Of a DNA stretch of 54,297 nt, positions 8,768-17,429 are shown piece by piece. Within the stretch, counting starts at the first letter, position 1. Every line of letters begins with the position of its first letter. The stretch comes from JAJYTL01 sp046705265 (GTDB lineage Bacteria > Pseudomonadota > Alphaproteobacteria > Ferrovibrionales > Ferrovibrionaceae). Both the position numbers and the translations under genes were made by a program. The stretch is from assembly GCA_046705265.1 (NCBI GenBank), contig JBJKQL010000014.1:1-54297 (forward strand), written 5' to 3'. The notes beneath the pieces were generated by a model. The model saw only the letters and a list, made by a program, of their open reading frames with translations. It did not search any database and was not told where the DNA came from.

Positions 8768-9382
8768 TCAGCCAAGTCCCGCGCGACCCGCGTAAAGATA
8801 CGTCATCACCTTCGGTCCTCGCAGATATTCGGCACTGAAATCCTTAAGCCTGAAGCCGCCGGCGCGGATCAGATCAGTGATCGGGCGGTCAAGACGACAG
8901 CCGCCCGAGATCGGTCGCCAGAGCGGCGTCAGACGGCGCTGCCAGCGCTGCACGTGAGGCTCCGGCGCCAAGCCGTGCTCAGCGAAAAGAAGCTGGCCGC
9001 CCGGCCGCAGCACCCGGCGCATCTCACGAAGAGCATGGGCCGCGTCATCGATGGAGCATAGAGCCCAGGTCATGAGAACCGTATCGACACTTGCGTCAGG
9101 AAGCGGAATGGCCTCGGCCGATCCGGCGAGAATTTCGATTTCACGTCCGACCCGCGCCGCCCGCGCGCGCGCCATCCGAATGAACTCGGGTTGGAGATCG
9201 AGACCGATGATTCGCTCAACTGAAGCTTGGTAGAACCGGAGATTGAGGCCGGAACCGATGCCGACTTCGAGGACCTCGCCTCGTGCCTCACCAACGATAC
9301 GGCGGCGATAGGGCACGAGTTCTCGGTTGTTCATCGCGAAATTGAGAAGATGGGGAAGAATTCGTCCGCTGTAGAAACCCAT
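8768..9382 (-). CDS. Class I SAM-dependent methyltransferase
   Basis: A 204-residue protein with a Rossmann methyltransferase core. Motif I is VLEVGIGSGLNL, the acidic end of strand 2 is GLDLQPE, and ALCSIDD and LRPGGQLLFAEHG follow. The N-terminus (GFYSGRILPHLLN) resembles the PmtA/METTL7-like group, members of which act on phospholipids or small thiols. It is about 70 bp upstream of the enolase-superfamily gene and in the same direction. The substrate cannot be read from the sequence. Confidence 0.8.
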   Translation of the reverse strand: MGFYSGRILPHLLNFAMNNRELVPYRRRIVGEARGEVLEVGIGSGLNLRFYQASVERIIGLDLQPEFIRMARARAARVGREIEILAGSAEAIPLPDASVDTVLMTWALCSIDDAAHALREMRRVLRPGGQLLFAEHGLAPEPHVQRWQRRLTPLWRPISGGCRLDRPITDLIRAGGFRLKDFSAEYLRGPKVMTYLYAGRAGLG

Positions 9383-9455
9383 GCACCCCCCTTGCCCGGC
9401 AACCTCCGGCTCGGCGTCTTGCGCACAACGGCTGGCGCCGGTCTCGCGCCCAGGC

Positions 9456-10094
9456 TCAATCCAGGGCGAAAAACCGCGCTGGCACAGCGGCCTCCGCCTT
9501 GTTCAGGAGGTTCGCCTTAAGGGGCGCGCTGCCCGCCGGCAGATAATGTTTCAGCCAATCGACAATGGCCGGCCGGTCCCATTCGGCCGGGCCGACGATC
9601 TTGCCGATTTCCTTGCCCTTGGCGTTCACCAGAAAGGAGGTGGGAATGCCAAAGACGTCAAGCTTCTCGGGCACGCTGAGCGAAGGGTCGACGTAGATTT
9701 TCAGGGCGTCGGCGCCAACTTCGGAAAGGAAACTTTTCACGGCAGGCACGCCTCCCTGGTCGACGGCAATCGCAACCACCTGGAATTTCGCCCCGCCGAG
9801 CTTCGCCTCCAAGCGATTTAACGCACCGACCTCCTCGCGGCAACCGACACACCACGTAGCCCAAATGTTAAGAAGCACGAGTTTGCCGCGGAAGTCCGCG
9901 AGGCTAAGTGGATGGCCCTCGCTGTCGGTGAAATGCAAGGGCGGGAGCGCTTTCGGCCGAGGCATGGCGATAAAATTCAAGCCCGCGGGCGGCGTCGCGC
10001 CTTCCGCCTCCCCAGGCCGCAGGGTGAAAGCCATTAAGGCGCCAAGGCTCAACGCCAAAATTGCGCCCAACGCAACAAATGACCGTCGCATCAT
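9456..10094 (-). CDS. TlpA-like thioredoxin-fold disulfide reductase
   Basis: A 212-residue periplasmic, membrane-anchored thioredoxin-fold protein. An N-terminal signal-anchor covers about residues 5-25. The redox site is WATWCVGCREE with Cys82 and Cys85, and the cis-proline loop is FGIPTSFLV. It belongs to the TlpA/ResA group that reduces cysteines in the periplasm, for example for cytochrome c or CuA maturation. The ccm operon, with its own CcmG, is 25 kb away. It is divergent from proA with 273 bp between them. Confidence 0.85.
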   Translation of the reverse strand: MMRRSFVALGAILALSLGALMAFTLRPGEAEGATPPAGLNFIAMPRPKALPPLHFTDSEGHPLSLADFRGKLVLLNIWATWCVGCREEVGALNRLEAKLGGAKFQVVAIAVDQGGVPAVKSFLSEVGADALKIYVDPSLSVPEKLDVFGIPTSFLVNAKGKEIGKIVGPAEWDRPAIVDWLKHYLPAGSAPLKANLLNKAEAAVPARFFALD

Positions 10095-10367
10095 GTCATC
10101 CTTTGGTCATCGATCACAACAATCCGGCATGCCGGAAACAAGGCCGCGGCCGAAAATCAGGCCCCAAATTCTCGGCATTATCGCAAATCCTGGCCGGTTA
10201 GGCGGTAAATTTCCGGTGATCCACCCGTGTTTCGAAACCCCGGCCGGACCGAGCGGAAGCCCGCCGCGCCGGGCATGGCCGGCTTGCTCTTCCACTGATC
10301 TGGAAAATGCGCGATAGTCCATCATATTCAAGATGCCAATTGGGATTGCCCGGATCACATCCTGTCC

Positions 10368-11651
10368 ATGAACGTCCCGCAACGAAAGCCGGCTGACGCC
10401 CTCATCGAGGAAATGCGGACCCTTGGGCTTGCGGCGCGGACCGCCGCAGCCGAGCTCGCGCTCGCGCCAAGCAAACAGAAGAACCAGGCCCTGATCGGCG
10501 CGGCCGAGGCGCTGCGCCGCGCGGCGCCGGAAATCCTCGCCGCCAATACGCGCGACATGCAAGCGGCAGAGGCCAAGCATCTTTCCGGCGCCATGATGGA
10601 TCGTCTGATGCTGGACCGGGCACGGATCGAGGCCATGGCCGCCGGCGTGCTAGCGATTGCCAATCTCCCCGATCCGATCGGCAGCGTGGAAAAGGAATGG
10701 ACACGGCCGAACGGGCTTCGCATCTCGCGTGTTCGCGTACCTCTCGGCGTCATCGGCATAATTTACGAAAGCCGGCCAAACGTCACGGCGGATGCGGGCA
10801 TGCTTTGCGTCAAATCCGGCAATGCTTGCATCCTTCGCGGCGGTTCGGAAAGCTTTCGTTCGGCACAGGCGATCCATGCCGCGCTGACGGCGGGGCTCGA
10901 GGTTGCTGGCCTTCCCCAGGCTGCGATCTCGCTTGTCCCGACGGTCGAGCGTGACGCCGTCGGTATTCTCCTCGGCATGAACGATATCGTCGATATCATC
11001 GTGCCGCGCGGCGGCAAGTCGCTGATCGAGCGGGTACAGCACGAGAGCCGTATCCCGGTCATCGCGCATCTCGAGGGCAATTGCCATGTCTACGTTCATC
11101 GCGCGGCCGACGTGGCGAAGGCCCGCGCAGTGGTGCTGAACGCGAAGATGCGCCGGACAGGCGTTTGTGGCGCCGCCGAAACCCTTCTCGTCGACGAGGC
11201 GGCGGCGTTGAGCCACTTGAAGCCGATCCTTGACGATCTCATTGCCGCCGGTTGCGAGATCCGGGGCGATGCCGAGACCCAGGCGCTTGACCCCCGAGTC
11301 AAAAAGGCGAACGAGCTCGATTTCCACACCGAATTTCTCGACGCCGTCATCGCGGTGAAGCAAGTTGCCGGCGTGGATGAGGCCATCGGCCATATCGGCT
11401 ATTACGGCTCGCACCACACAGATGCGATCCTGACCGAGGATGAGGCGGTGGCGGAGCGCTTTCTTGCCCGCGTCGACAGCGCCATCGTGTTGCATAACGC
11501 CTCGACCCAGTTCGCCGATGGCGGCGAGTTCGGCATGGGAGCGGAAATCGGTATCTCGACCGGCCGACTACCGCCGCGCGGGCCGGTTGGCGTCGCCGAG
11601 CTTACGAGTTACAAGTACGTCGTTCATGGTAATGGCCAGGTGCGTCCCTGA
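10368..11651 (+). CDS. proA: Gamma-glutamyl phosphate reductase
   Basis: A 427-residue NADPH-dependent enzyme of proline biosynthesis that reduces gamma-glutamyl phosphate to glutamate semialdehyde. It shows the aldehyde-dehydrogenase fold with GVIGIIYESRPNVT, RGGSES, IVPRGGKSLI, the catalytic Cys in RRTGVCGAAET, and the C-terminal GRLPPRGPVG. Length is usual for ProA. No proB is adjacent. The stop TGA overlaps the probable CTG start of nadD. There is no clear ribosome-binding site before the ATG at 10368; the next in-frame ATG (10413) is less likely because it drops a conserved helix. Confidence 0.95.
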   Translation: MNVPQRKPADALIEEMRTLGLAARTAAAELALAPSKQKNQALIGAAEALRRAAPEILAANTRDMQAAEAKHLSGAMMDRLMLDRARIEAMAAGVLAIANLPDPIGSVEKEWTRPNGLRISRVRVPLGVIGIIYESRPNVTADAGMLCVKSGNACILRGGSESFRSAQAIHAALTAGLEVAGLPQAAISLVPTVERDAVGILLGMNDIVDIIVPRGGKSLIERVQHESRIPVIAHLEGNCHVYVHRAADVAKARAVVLNAKMRRTGVCGAAETLLVDEAAALSHLKPILDDLIAAGCEIRGDAETQALDPRVKKANELDFHTEFLDAVIAVKQVAGVDEAIGHIGYYGSHHTDAILTEDEAVAERFLARVDSAIVLHNASTQFADGGEFGMGAEIGISTGRLPPRGPVGVAELTSYKYVVHGNGQVRP

Positions 11652-12346
11652 CCCGTCGCCTTCCTCATGCGTCCGACATCGGACGCCGGGTCGGGCTCCT
11701 CGGCGGCTCGTTCAACCCGGCCCACGCCGGTCATCGGTATATCAGCGAGCAGGCGCTGAAGCGGCTGGGCCTCGACGAGGTCTGGTGGCTGGTTTCGCCG
11801 CAGAACCCGCTCAAACCGGCGCGGGACATGGCTCCTATGGTGACCCGGATCGCGCTCGCGCGGAAGGTTGCCCACCATCCTCGGATCGTGGTCACCGGTG
11901 TCGAGCGGCGGCTTGGTACGCGCTACACGATCGATACGATCAAGGCTTTACGGCGGCGCTATTCGCGCTGTCGTTTCGTGCTTCTTATCGGTGCCGACCT
12001 AATGACGGAACTGCCACGCTGGCGCCGCTGGCAGCAACTTCTCTCCGTCGTCCCGGTCGCGGTCTTCGACCGCCCGGGTTATACCCGGCACGCGCTCGCG
12101 AGCAAGGCCGCGCTCCGCTTTCACCGCGGCCGGCGACGGTCGGAGGAAGCGAGAACGCTGGTGAATCAGACGCCACCAGCCTGGACCTTCGTCCGTATCG
12201 CCCCCCATGCTGCTTCGGCCACGGCCTTGCGCGCGAGGGCCGCCCGAAAGGTCAAATCGCGCATCCCACGAAGGAGGATTCCCCATAGCCCGCAAACCTC
12301 GTCGCCCCGCCGCGCTGTCGCGGCTCTTGAGACTGGTCGAGCGTAG
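11648..12346 (+). CDS. nadD: Nicotinate-nucleotide adenylyltransferase, probable CTG start
   Basis: A 232-residue NAD-biosynthesis enzyme that joins nicotinate mononucleotide to AMP from ATP. The nucleotidyltransferase motif GLLGGSFNPAHAGH is near the N-terminus, with WWLVSPQNPLK, a GADLMTELPRW substrate loop and an SATALRARA ending. That N-terminal motif lies upstream of the first in-frame ATG (11828), and no ATG, GTG or TTG lies between the TAA at 11630 and it. The only usable codon is CTG at 11648, overlapping the proA stop as CTGA, with AGGTG about 7 bases upstream. The last 60 bases overlap rsfS. Confidence 0.85.
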   Translation: MTRRLPHASDIGRRVGLLGGSFNPAHAGHRYISEQALKRLGLDEVWWLVSPQNPLKPARDMAPMVTRIALARKVAHHPRIVVTGVERRLGTRYTIDTIKALRRRYSRCRFVLLIGADLMTELPRWRRWQQLLSVVPVAVFDRPGYTRHALASKAALRFHRGRRRSEEARTLVNQTPPAWTFVRIAPHAASATALRARAARKVKSRIPRRRIPHSPQTSSPRRAVAALETGRA

Positions 12347-12656
12347 CCTCGACGACGATAAAGCCGAAAACATCGTCACTCTGGATCTCGCCGGCAAAAC
12401 CTCGATCGCGGACTACATGGTGGTCGCGAACGGACGCTCGGCGCGTCAGGTCGGCGCCATCGCCGATCACCTTGTCGAGCGCCTGAAGGATGGCGTGCCG
12501 GGAATTGCCGTTCGCGTCGAAGGCATGCCCCAGAACGATTGGGTTCTGATCGACGCTGGCGACATCATCATCCACATTTTCCGGCCCGAAATACGCGCTT
12601 TCTACAATCTGGAAAAGATTTGGTCGATGGCGATGCCGGAGCAGGCTGCGGTCTGA
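12285..12656 (+). CDS. rsfS: Ribosome silencing factor RsfS, probable ATA start
   Basis: A 123-residue protein that binds ribosomal protein uL14 and blocks subunit joining in starvation. The family core is complete: LVERSLDDDKAENIVTLDL, SIADYMVVANGRSARQV and WVLIDAGDIIIHIFRPEIR, with FYNLEKIW at the end. A consensus AAGGAGG (12271-12277) sits seven bases before ATA at 12285, and translation from there gives the usual short RKPRRP lead-in. The nearest in-frame ATG is 78 bases upstream inside nadD; a TTG at 12327 is too far from the ribosome-binding site. The order nadD-rsfS-rlmH is the standard one. Confidence 0.9.
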   Translation: MARKPRRPAALSRLLRLVERSLDDDKAENIVTLDLAGKTSIADYMVVANGRSARQVGAIADHLVERLKDGVPGIAVRVEGMPQNDWVLIDAGDIIIHIFRPEIRAFYNLEKIWSMAMPEQAAV

Positions 12657-12669
12657 GCTTGGTATCGCC

Positions 12670-13125
12670 ATGCGGATCACGGTTCTGGCCGTGGGCAAGA
12701 TGCGAGGACCGCTCGTCGATCTTTGCGACGATTACGTCCGCCGCCTGCCTTGGCCGGTGAGGGTAGATGAGCTTGCAGAAAGCCGCCCGCTTAAACCGCA
12801 GGAGCGAATCAGCCGCGAAGCGGGGCTCCTTCGCAAGGCTTTGCCCAAGGGCTCAACCGTGATCGCGCTGGACGAGCGCGGCGCGACAACATCAAGCGCC
12901 GAATTCGCGAAACGTCTGGGCGCTTGGCAGGACCGCGGGATTGAGGACGTCGCTTTTCTCATCGGCGGCGCCGAGGGACTGGATCCGACGCTCCGCGACA
13001 ACGCCGATTTCGTACTTGCCTTCGGGCGCATGACCTGGCCGCATCTTCTCACTCGCCTTCTTTTGTTCGAGCAGCTTTATCGCGCGAGCACGATCCTTTC
13101 AGGCCATCCTTATCACCGCGCCTGA
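12670..13125 (+). CDS. rlmH: 23S rRNA pseudouridine-1915 N3-methyltransferase
   Basis: A 151-residue SPOUT-family methyltransferase that modifies pseudouridine 1915 in helix 69 of 23S rRNA in assembled ribosomes. The knot elements LIGGAEGLD and the C-terminal FEQLYRASTILSGHPYHRA are family hallmarks. The start ATG is 13 bases after the rsfS stop, so the two are almost certainly one transcript. Length matches the E. coli protein. Confidence 0.95.
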   Translation: MRITVLAVGKMRGPLVDLCDDYVRRLPWPVRVDELAESRPLKPQERISREAGLLRKALPKGSTVIALDERGATTSSAEFAKRLGAWQDRGIEDVAFLIGGAEGLDPTLRDNADFVLAFGRMTWPHLLTRLLLFEQLYRASTILSGHPYHRA

Positions 13126-13136
13126 CCGGTGACTGG

Positions 13137-13769
13137 CTAACCGGCGCGCTCCCGCGCCGCCATCAACTGGGCGACCGCGGCGGCCGACGGATCACCACCC
13201 TCCTCGAGTGCCGTGATGATGCGCGGCCGGTCCGTGGCCGGGCGATTCTGGCTCAGCTTCGCCTTCCCTTCGAGCCGATCAATCGGCATTTCGAAGGCGG
13301 TAATACCCCGCATCATGCGATCGAGAAAACCGGGATCGGCGTCGGCCATGCGCCAAGGATTTGGCCCGGACGGCTCGAAGCTTTCCACCATCATTGCGAG
13401 CAAGGCATGGACGGCGGCCTCGTCGGCGACAAGCCGCGGCACGCCATAGGCGTGCACCGCGACATAGTTCCAGGTCGGGACCGAAGTTCTCGGCGTCTCG
13501 TACCACGCGGGTGAGATATAGGCGTGCGGCCCCTGAAAAATCGCGAGCGCGGGCCGGGCGCCAAGCGCCGAGCCTTGCGGATTGGCGCGCGCCACATGGC
13601 CGATGAGCATGCCGTTCTCGCCTCGCGCGGGATCGAGTATGAGCGGAAGGTGCGTCGCGAACGGAACACCGGCCTGATCTGCCGTTACCAGGAGGGCAAA
13701 TCCGTGCTGCCGGATCAGGGCGTGACAGACGTCCCGGTCGGCAAGCGCAAAATCCGCTGGAACATACAT
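13137..13769 (-). CDS. PaiB-family FMN-binding protein
   Basis: A 210-residue protein with the split-barrel flavin-binding fold of the PaiB/negative transcriptional regulator family. Features are the MYVPADFA start, GVPFATHLPL, the FQGPHAYISPAWY motif, VPTWNYVAVHAYG and a C-terminal KLSQNR. Related proteins were first noted as regulators of sporulation and degradative enzymes in Bacillus, but most are of unknown role. The ATG at 13769 is chosen because the MYVPADF start is conserved; the frame extends further upstream. It converges with rlmH. Confidence 0.8.
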   Translation of the reverse strand: MYVPADFALADRDVCHALIRQHGFALLVTADQAGVPFATHLPLILDPARGENGMLIGHVARANPQGSALGARPALAIFQGPHAYISPAWYETPRTSVPTWNYVAVHAYGVPRLVADEAAVHALLAMMVESFEPSGPNPWRMADADPGFLDRMMRGITAFEMPIDRLEGKAKLSQNRPATDRPRIITALEEGGDPSAAAVAQLMAARERAG

Positions 13770-13819
13770 CGCCCGCCTCCGCCCAGGCCGCGCCACGCGC
13801 CCAGCCTGTTTTGACCCCG

Positions 13820-14602
13820 TCAGAAGCGCCGTTCCACCATGCGCCGCTTGATCTCGCCGATCGCCTTCGCCGGGTTCAGGCCTTTCGGGCAAGTAGCGGC
13901 GCAGTTCATGATCGTGTGACAGCGGTAGAGGCGGAACGGATCTTCGAGCTGATCGAGCCGCTCCCCGGTCATCTCGTCGCGGCTATCGACGATCCAACGC
14001 CAGGCGTGGAGAAGCACCGCCGGGCCAAGATAACGATCGGAGTTCCACCAGTAGCTTGGACAGGCAGTGGAACAGCAAGCGCAAAGAATGCATTCATAGA
14101 GACCATCGAGCTTGGCGCGATCCTCGGCCGATTGCAGCCGCTCCACGCCGGTCGGATCGGGTGACTGCGTCTGCAGCCAAGGTTGAATCAGCGCATATTG
14201 GGCGAAGAAGTCATTGAGATCCGACACCAGATCCTTGATCACCGGCAGATGCGGCAAGGGAAAAACTTTTACCTCACCCGAGACGTCATCGCTATGGCAG
14301 GTGCAGGCAAGGGTGTTTGTGCCGTTGATGTTCATGGCGCAGGAGCCGCACACGCCCTCGCGGCAGGAACGGCGGAAGGTCAAGGTGGGATCGATCTCGT
14401 TCTTGATCTTGATCAAGACGTCGAGAACCATCGGCCCGCATTCCGCCATGTCGACTTCGTAGGTATCAAGGCGCGGGTTTTCGCCGTCGTCCCGATTCCA
14501 GCGATAGACCGCAAATCGCCGCGGCTTCTTTGCATCGAGCTTCGCCGGCCAAGTCCTGCCGGTGCCGACCCTGGAGTTCGCAGGCAAAGAGAATTCTACC
14601 AT
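13820..14602 (-). CDS. sdhB: Succinate dehydrogenase iron-sulfur subunit
   Basis: A 260-residue subunit of complex II that carries electrons from the flavin to ubiquinone. The [2Fe-2S] cysteines are in CREGVCGSCA and LAC, the [4Fe-4S] set in CILCACCSTACP and the [3Fe-4S] set in CHTIMNCAATCP. ATG at 14602 follows AGGA by seven bases; a GTG immediately upstream is the alternative. It is the last gene of sdhCDAB, 33 bp after sdhA. Confidence 0.96.
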   Translation of the reverse strand: MVEFSLPANSRVGTGRTWPAKLDAKKPRRFAVYRWNRDDGENPRLDTYEVDMAECGPMVLDVLIKIKNEIDPTLTFRRSCREGVCGSCAMNINGTNTLACTCHSDDVSGEVKVFPLPHLPVIKDLVSDLNDFFAQYALIQPWLQTQSPDPTGVERLQSAEDRAKLDGLYECILCACCSTACPSYWWNSDRYLGPAVLLHAWRWIVDSRDEMTGERLDQLEDPFRLYRCHTIMNCAATCPKGLNPAKAIGEIKRRMVERRF

Positions 14603-14635
14603 CACTTGGTCCTCGTTTCTAAAGAACGCACGACC

Positions 14636-16423
14636 TCAATAGACGCGCTTCTTCGGCGCGATATAAGCCACTTCATTGGTAAGGGTGTGGCTGTGGACCG
14701 GGCGGTAGCCGATATCGACCGCACCCTTGTCATCCAGCCAGACCGAGGTGTGCTTCATCCAATTCTGATCGTCGCGCTCGGGATAATCCTCACGCGCGTG
14801 CGCGCCGCGGCTCTCAGCGCGATTGCCTGCCGCGTACATCGCAACCACCGCCTGCGAGACTAAGTTTTCAAGTTCGAGAGTCTCCATGAGATCACTGTTG
14901 AAGACCAGAGAACGGTCGCCGACGGCGATGTCCTGCATGCCTGAAAAAATCTCGCTGATGCGCTTTTTGCCTTCGTTCAGGAGTTCGGCGGTTCGGAACA
15001 CGGCGCAGTATTCCTGCATGGTGCGCTGCATATGATCGCGGAGCACGGCCGTCGGCGTACCGCCCTTGGCATTACGAAGCTTGTCGAAACGGGCGAGCGC
15101 GGCATCCGATGCCGAAGCCGGAAGGCTTTTGTGCGGCTGGCCCGGTTTCACGATCGTGGCCGCCCGCAACGCCGCGGCGCGGCCGAAGACCACGAGATCA
15201 ATCAGCGAATTCGAGCCGAGACGATTGGCGCCATGGACCGAGACGCACGCCGCCTCACCTACCGCCATCAGGCCCGGCACCGCAACTTCCGTGTCTTCGC
15301 CGCGACGGGTCATCACTTCGCCGTGGTAGTTAGTCGGGATGCCGCCCATGTTGTAATGCACGGTCGGCAACACCGGGATCGGCTCCTTGAAGACGTCGAC
15401 GCCAGCAAAGATGCGCGAGCTTTCGGCGATACCGGGAAGCCGTTCGTGAATGACCCTAGGATCGAGGTGCGAGAGAACGAGGAAGATATGATCCTTGCGC
15501 GGCCCAACGCCACGGCCCTCGCGCATCTCGATGGTCATGGCACGGGACACCACGTCGCGGCTGGCGAGGTCCTTAGCATGCGGGGCATAGCGCTCCATGA
15601 AGCGTTCACCCTCGGAATTGATGAGATAACCGCCTTCGCCGCGCACCCCCTCGGTGATCAGGCAGCCGGCACCATAGATGCCGGTGGGATGGAACTGGAC
15701 GAACTCCATGTCCTGCAGCGGCAAGCCGGCGCGCAACACCATGCCGTTGCCGTCGCCTGTGCAGATATGGGCCGAGGTGCAGGAGAAATAAGCGCGGCCG
15801 TAGCCTCCCGTCGCCAGCACCACCACATGGCCGCGAAAACGATGGATGGTGCCGTCCTGCAGTGACCAGGCGGTGACGCCGCGGCAAGCGCCTTCGTCCA
15901 TGATCAGGTCGAGAACAAAGTACTCGTTGAAGAACTCGACCTGATGTTTGAGGCACTGAGTATAGAGCGTGTGGAGGATGGCATGGCCGGTGCGATCGGC
16001 GGCAGCGCAGGTGCGCTGGGCGATACCTTCGCCGTAATTCGTGGTCATGCCGCCGAAGGGACGCTGATAGATGCGCCCGTCCTCGGTGCGTGAGAACGGC
16101 ACGCCGAAATGCTCGAGTTCAAGCACCGCTGGCACCGCCTCGCGGCACATGTATTCGATCGCATCCTGATCGCCAAGCCAATCCGACCCCTTTACGGTGT
16201 CGTACATGTGCCAGCGCCAGTCGTCCTCACCCATGTTGCCGAGCGCGGCCGATATGCCGCCCTGCGCGGCGACAGTATGACTGCGCGTCGGATAGACCTT
16301 GGAAATGCAGGCGGTTCTCAGTCCGGCGGCAGCCATCCCAAGGGTTGCCCGGAGACCGGCACCGCCCGCGCCCACCACCAGCACGTCGTAGAGGTGCTCC
16401 TCGACCGGATAAGCTTGCGACAT
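14636..16423 (-). CDS. sdhA: Succinate dehydrogenase flavoprotein subunit
   Basis: A 595-residue flavoprotein that oxidises succinate to fumarate. The FAD-binding GAGGAGLRATLG is near the N-terminus, and the SHTVAAQGGI block holds the histidine that binds FAD covalently. The active-site segment HPTGIYGAGCLITEG and the catalytic RLGSNSLIDLVVFGRA motif follow. Length and gene order are standard. It begins seven bases after sdhD. Confidence 0.97.
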   Translation of the reverse strand: MSQAYPVEEHLYDVLVVGAGGAGLRATLGMAAAGLRTACISKVYPTRSHTVAAQGGISAALGNMGEDDWRWHMYDTVKGSDWLGDQDAIEYMCREAVPAVLELEHFGVPFSRTEDGRIYQRPFGGMTTNYGEGIAQRTCAAADRTGHAILHTLYTQCLKHQVEFFNEYFVLDLIMDEGACRGVTAWSLQDGTIHRFRGHVVVLATGGYGRAYFSCTSAHICTGDGNGMVLRAGLPLQDMEFVQFHPTGIYGAGCLITEGVRGEGGYLINSEGERFMERYAPHAKDLASRDVVSRAMTIEMREGRGVGPRKDHIFLVLSHLDPRVIHERLPGIAESSRIFAGVDVFKEPIPVLPTVHYNMGGIPTNYHGEVMTRRGEDTEVAVPGLMAVGEAACVSVHGANRLGSNSLIDLVVFGRAAALRAATIVKPGQPHKSLPASASDAALARFDKLRNAKGGTPTAVLRDHMQRTMQEYCAVFRTAELLNEGKKRISEIFSGMQDIAVGDRSLVFNSDLMETLELENLVSQAVVAMYAAGNRAESRGAHAREDYPERDDQNWMKHTSVWLDDKGAVDIGYRPVHSHTLTNEVAYIAPKKRVY

Positions 16424-16429
16424 GATCGG

Positions 16430-16816
16430 TTAGCCTCCGAAAAACAAACGCAGCACCGCCAATGCCGAGGCTAGACCAACGACAACGCAAGCGAAATCCA
16501 ATGCGATGATGGCGACGATTTTCGCCCCGCGCGCGTGCACGTAATCTTCAATGATGACCTGGCCACCAAGCTTGAGGTGCCAGAACGCCGCAATGATCAG
16601 GAGCAGGGTGACGACGGTCACGAACGGCTCTCGCAAGGTGGCGATGACAGTCGCCCGGTCGGCGCCGATCAGCGAAAGAATGTAACCCGTCACGATCAAG
16701 CTGAGCGGGATCAGCGCGACCGCCGTCAGGCGCTGGCGCCACCAATGGCTGACGCCTTCCTTGGCGGAACCAAGGCCGCGGGCCCGCGCCAGCGGTGAGC
16801 GAAGGTTGGTCTGCAT
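16430..16816 (-). CDS. sdhD: Succinate dehydrogenase membrane anchor SdhD
   Basis: A 128-residue membrane subunit with three predicted transmembrane helices (about 29-47, 57-80 and 95-125). The FWHLKLGGQVIIEDYVH block holds the conserved histidine and Asp-Tyr pair near the haem and quinone site. The N-terminal RSPLARARGLGSAKEG is typical of alphaproteobacterial SdhD. It is separated from sdhC by one base. Confidence 0.93.
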   Translation of the reverse strand: MQTNLRSPLARARGLGSAKEGVSHWWRQRLTAVALIPLSLIVTGYILSLIGADRATVIATLREPFVTVVTLLLIIAAFWHLKLGGQVIIEDYVHARGAKIVAIIALDFACVVVGLASALAVLRLFFGG

Positions 16817-16817
16817 C

Positions 16818-17207
16818 TCAGCCCCTCACCGCGTAGCCAATAAACCAGCTGCCAAGAGTGAAAACCACAGCCGCGATGACTACAACCCAACCGGACCGGC
16901 GCATTGCCGGCAAGCTAAATCCGCAGCCGATGTCCCAGCCGAGATGCCGGATGCCATTCAGAAGATGGTAGAAGAACGACCATGTGAAGCCGAGGAGAAT
17001 CAATCGCCCAATCCATGAATAAATGAAACTCTCGATCGCCATATAGGCTTTGGGTCCGGCCGCCGCAGCGATCAGCCATGACGCAAAAAGAAGCGAGCCG
17101 ATTCCAAGCATCGCGCCGGTCAGGCGATGAAGGATCGATAGCACACTGCTGATTTGCGGTTTGTAGATTTGGAGATGCGGGGCGATCGGTCTTTGCACTT
17201 GAGTCAT
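16818..17207 (-). CDS. sdhC: Succinate dehydrogenase cytochrome b556 subunit SdhC
   Basis: A 129-residue membrane subunit that binds haem b and quinone with SdhD. RPIAPHLQIYKPQISSVLSI and HRLTGAML are the SdhC signature, and the haem histidine is in HLLNGIRHL. Three transmembrane helices are predicted. The ATG at 17207 is preferred; a TTG 18 bases upstream is in frame but gives an unusual tryptophan-rich start. It is the first gene of sdhCDAB, and the 222 bp upstream should hold the operon promoter, though no box pair is convincing. Confidence 0.93.
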   Translation of the reverse strand: MTQVQRPIAPHLQIYKPQISSVLSILHRLTGAMLGIGSLLFASWLIAAAAGPKAYMAIESFIYSWIGRLILLGFTWSFFYHLLNGIRHLGWDIGCGFSLPAMRRSGWVVVIAAVVFTLGSWFIGYAVRG

Positions 17208-17429
17208 AATCCATATCCACTCCAAGCCCGAAAGCGCCGCCAGATTACTAGACCCGACCAGCGGGTGCCAAGGAAATCAGTAATTTTTTGCTGTGTTCCG
17301 TTCGCGTAAGAGAATCCAGATCACGCCTTGCGGACGCCTTTGTACACCCAATACCAAACCCCGTCGGCACAATACTTCGGCGGCACCACATCACGTATTA
17401 TCGTATCGAGCCGCGGCAAAGAGCATTGT

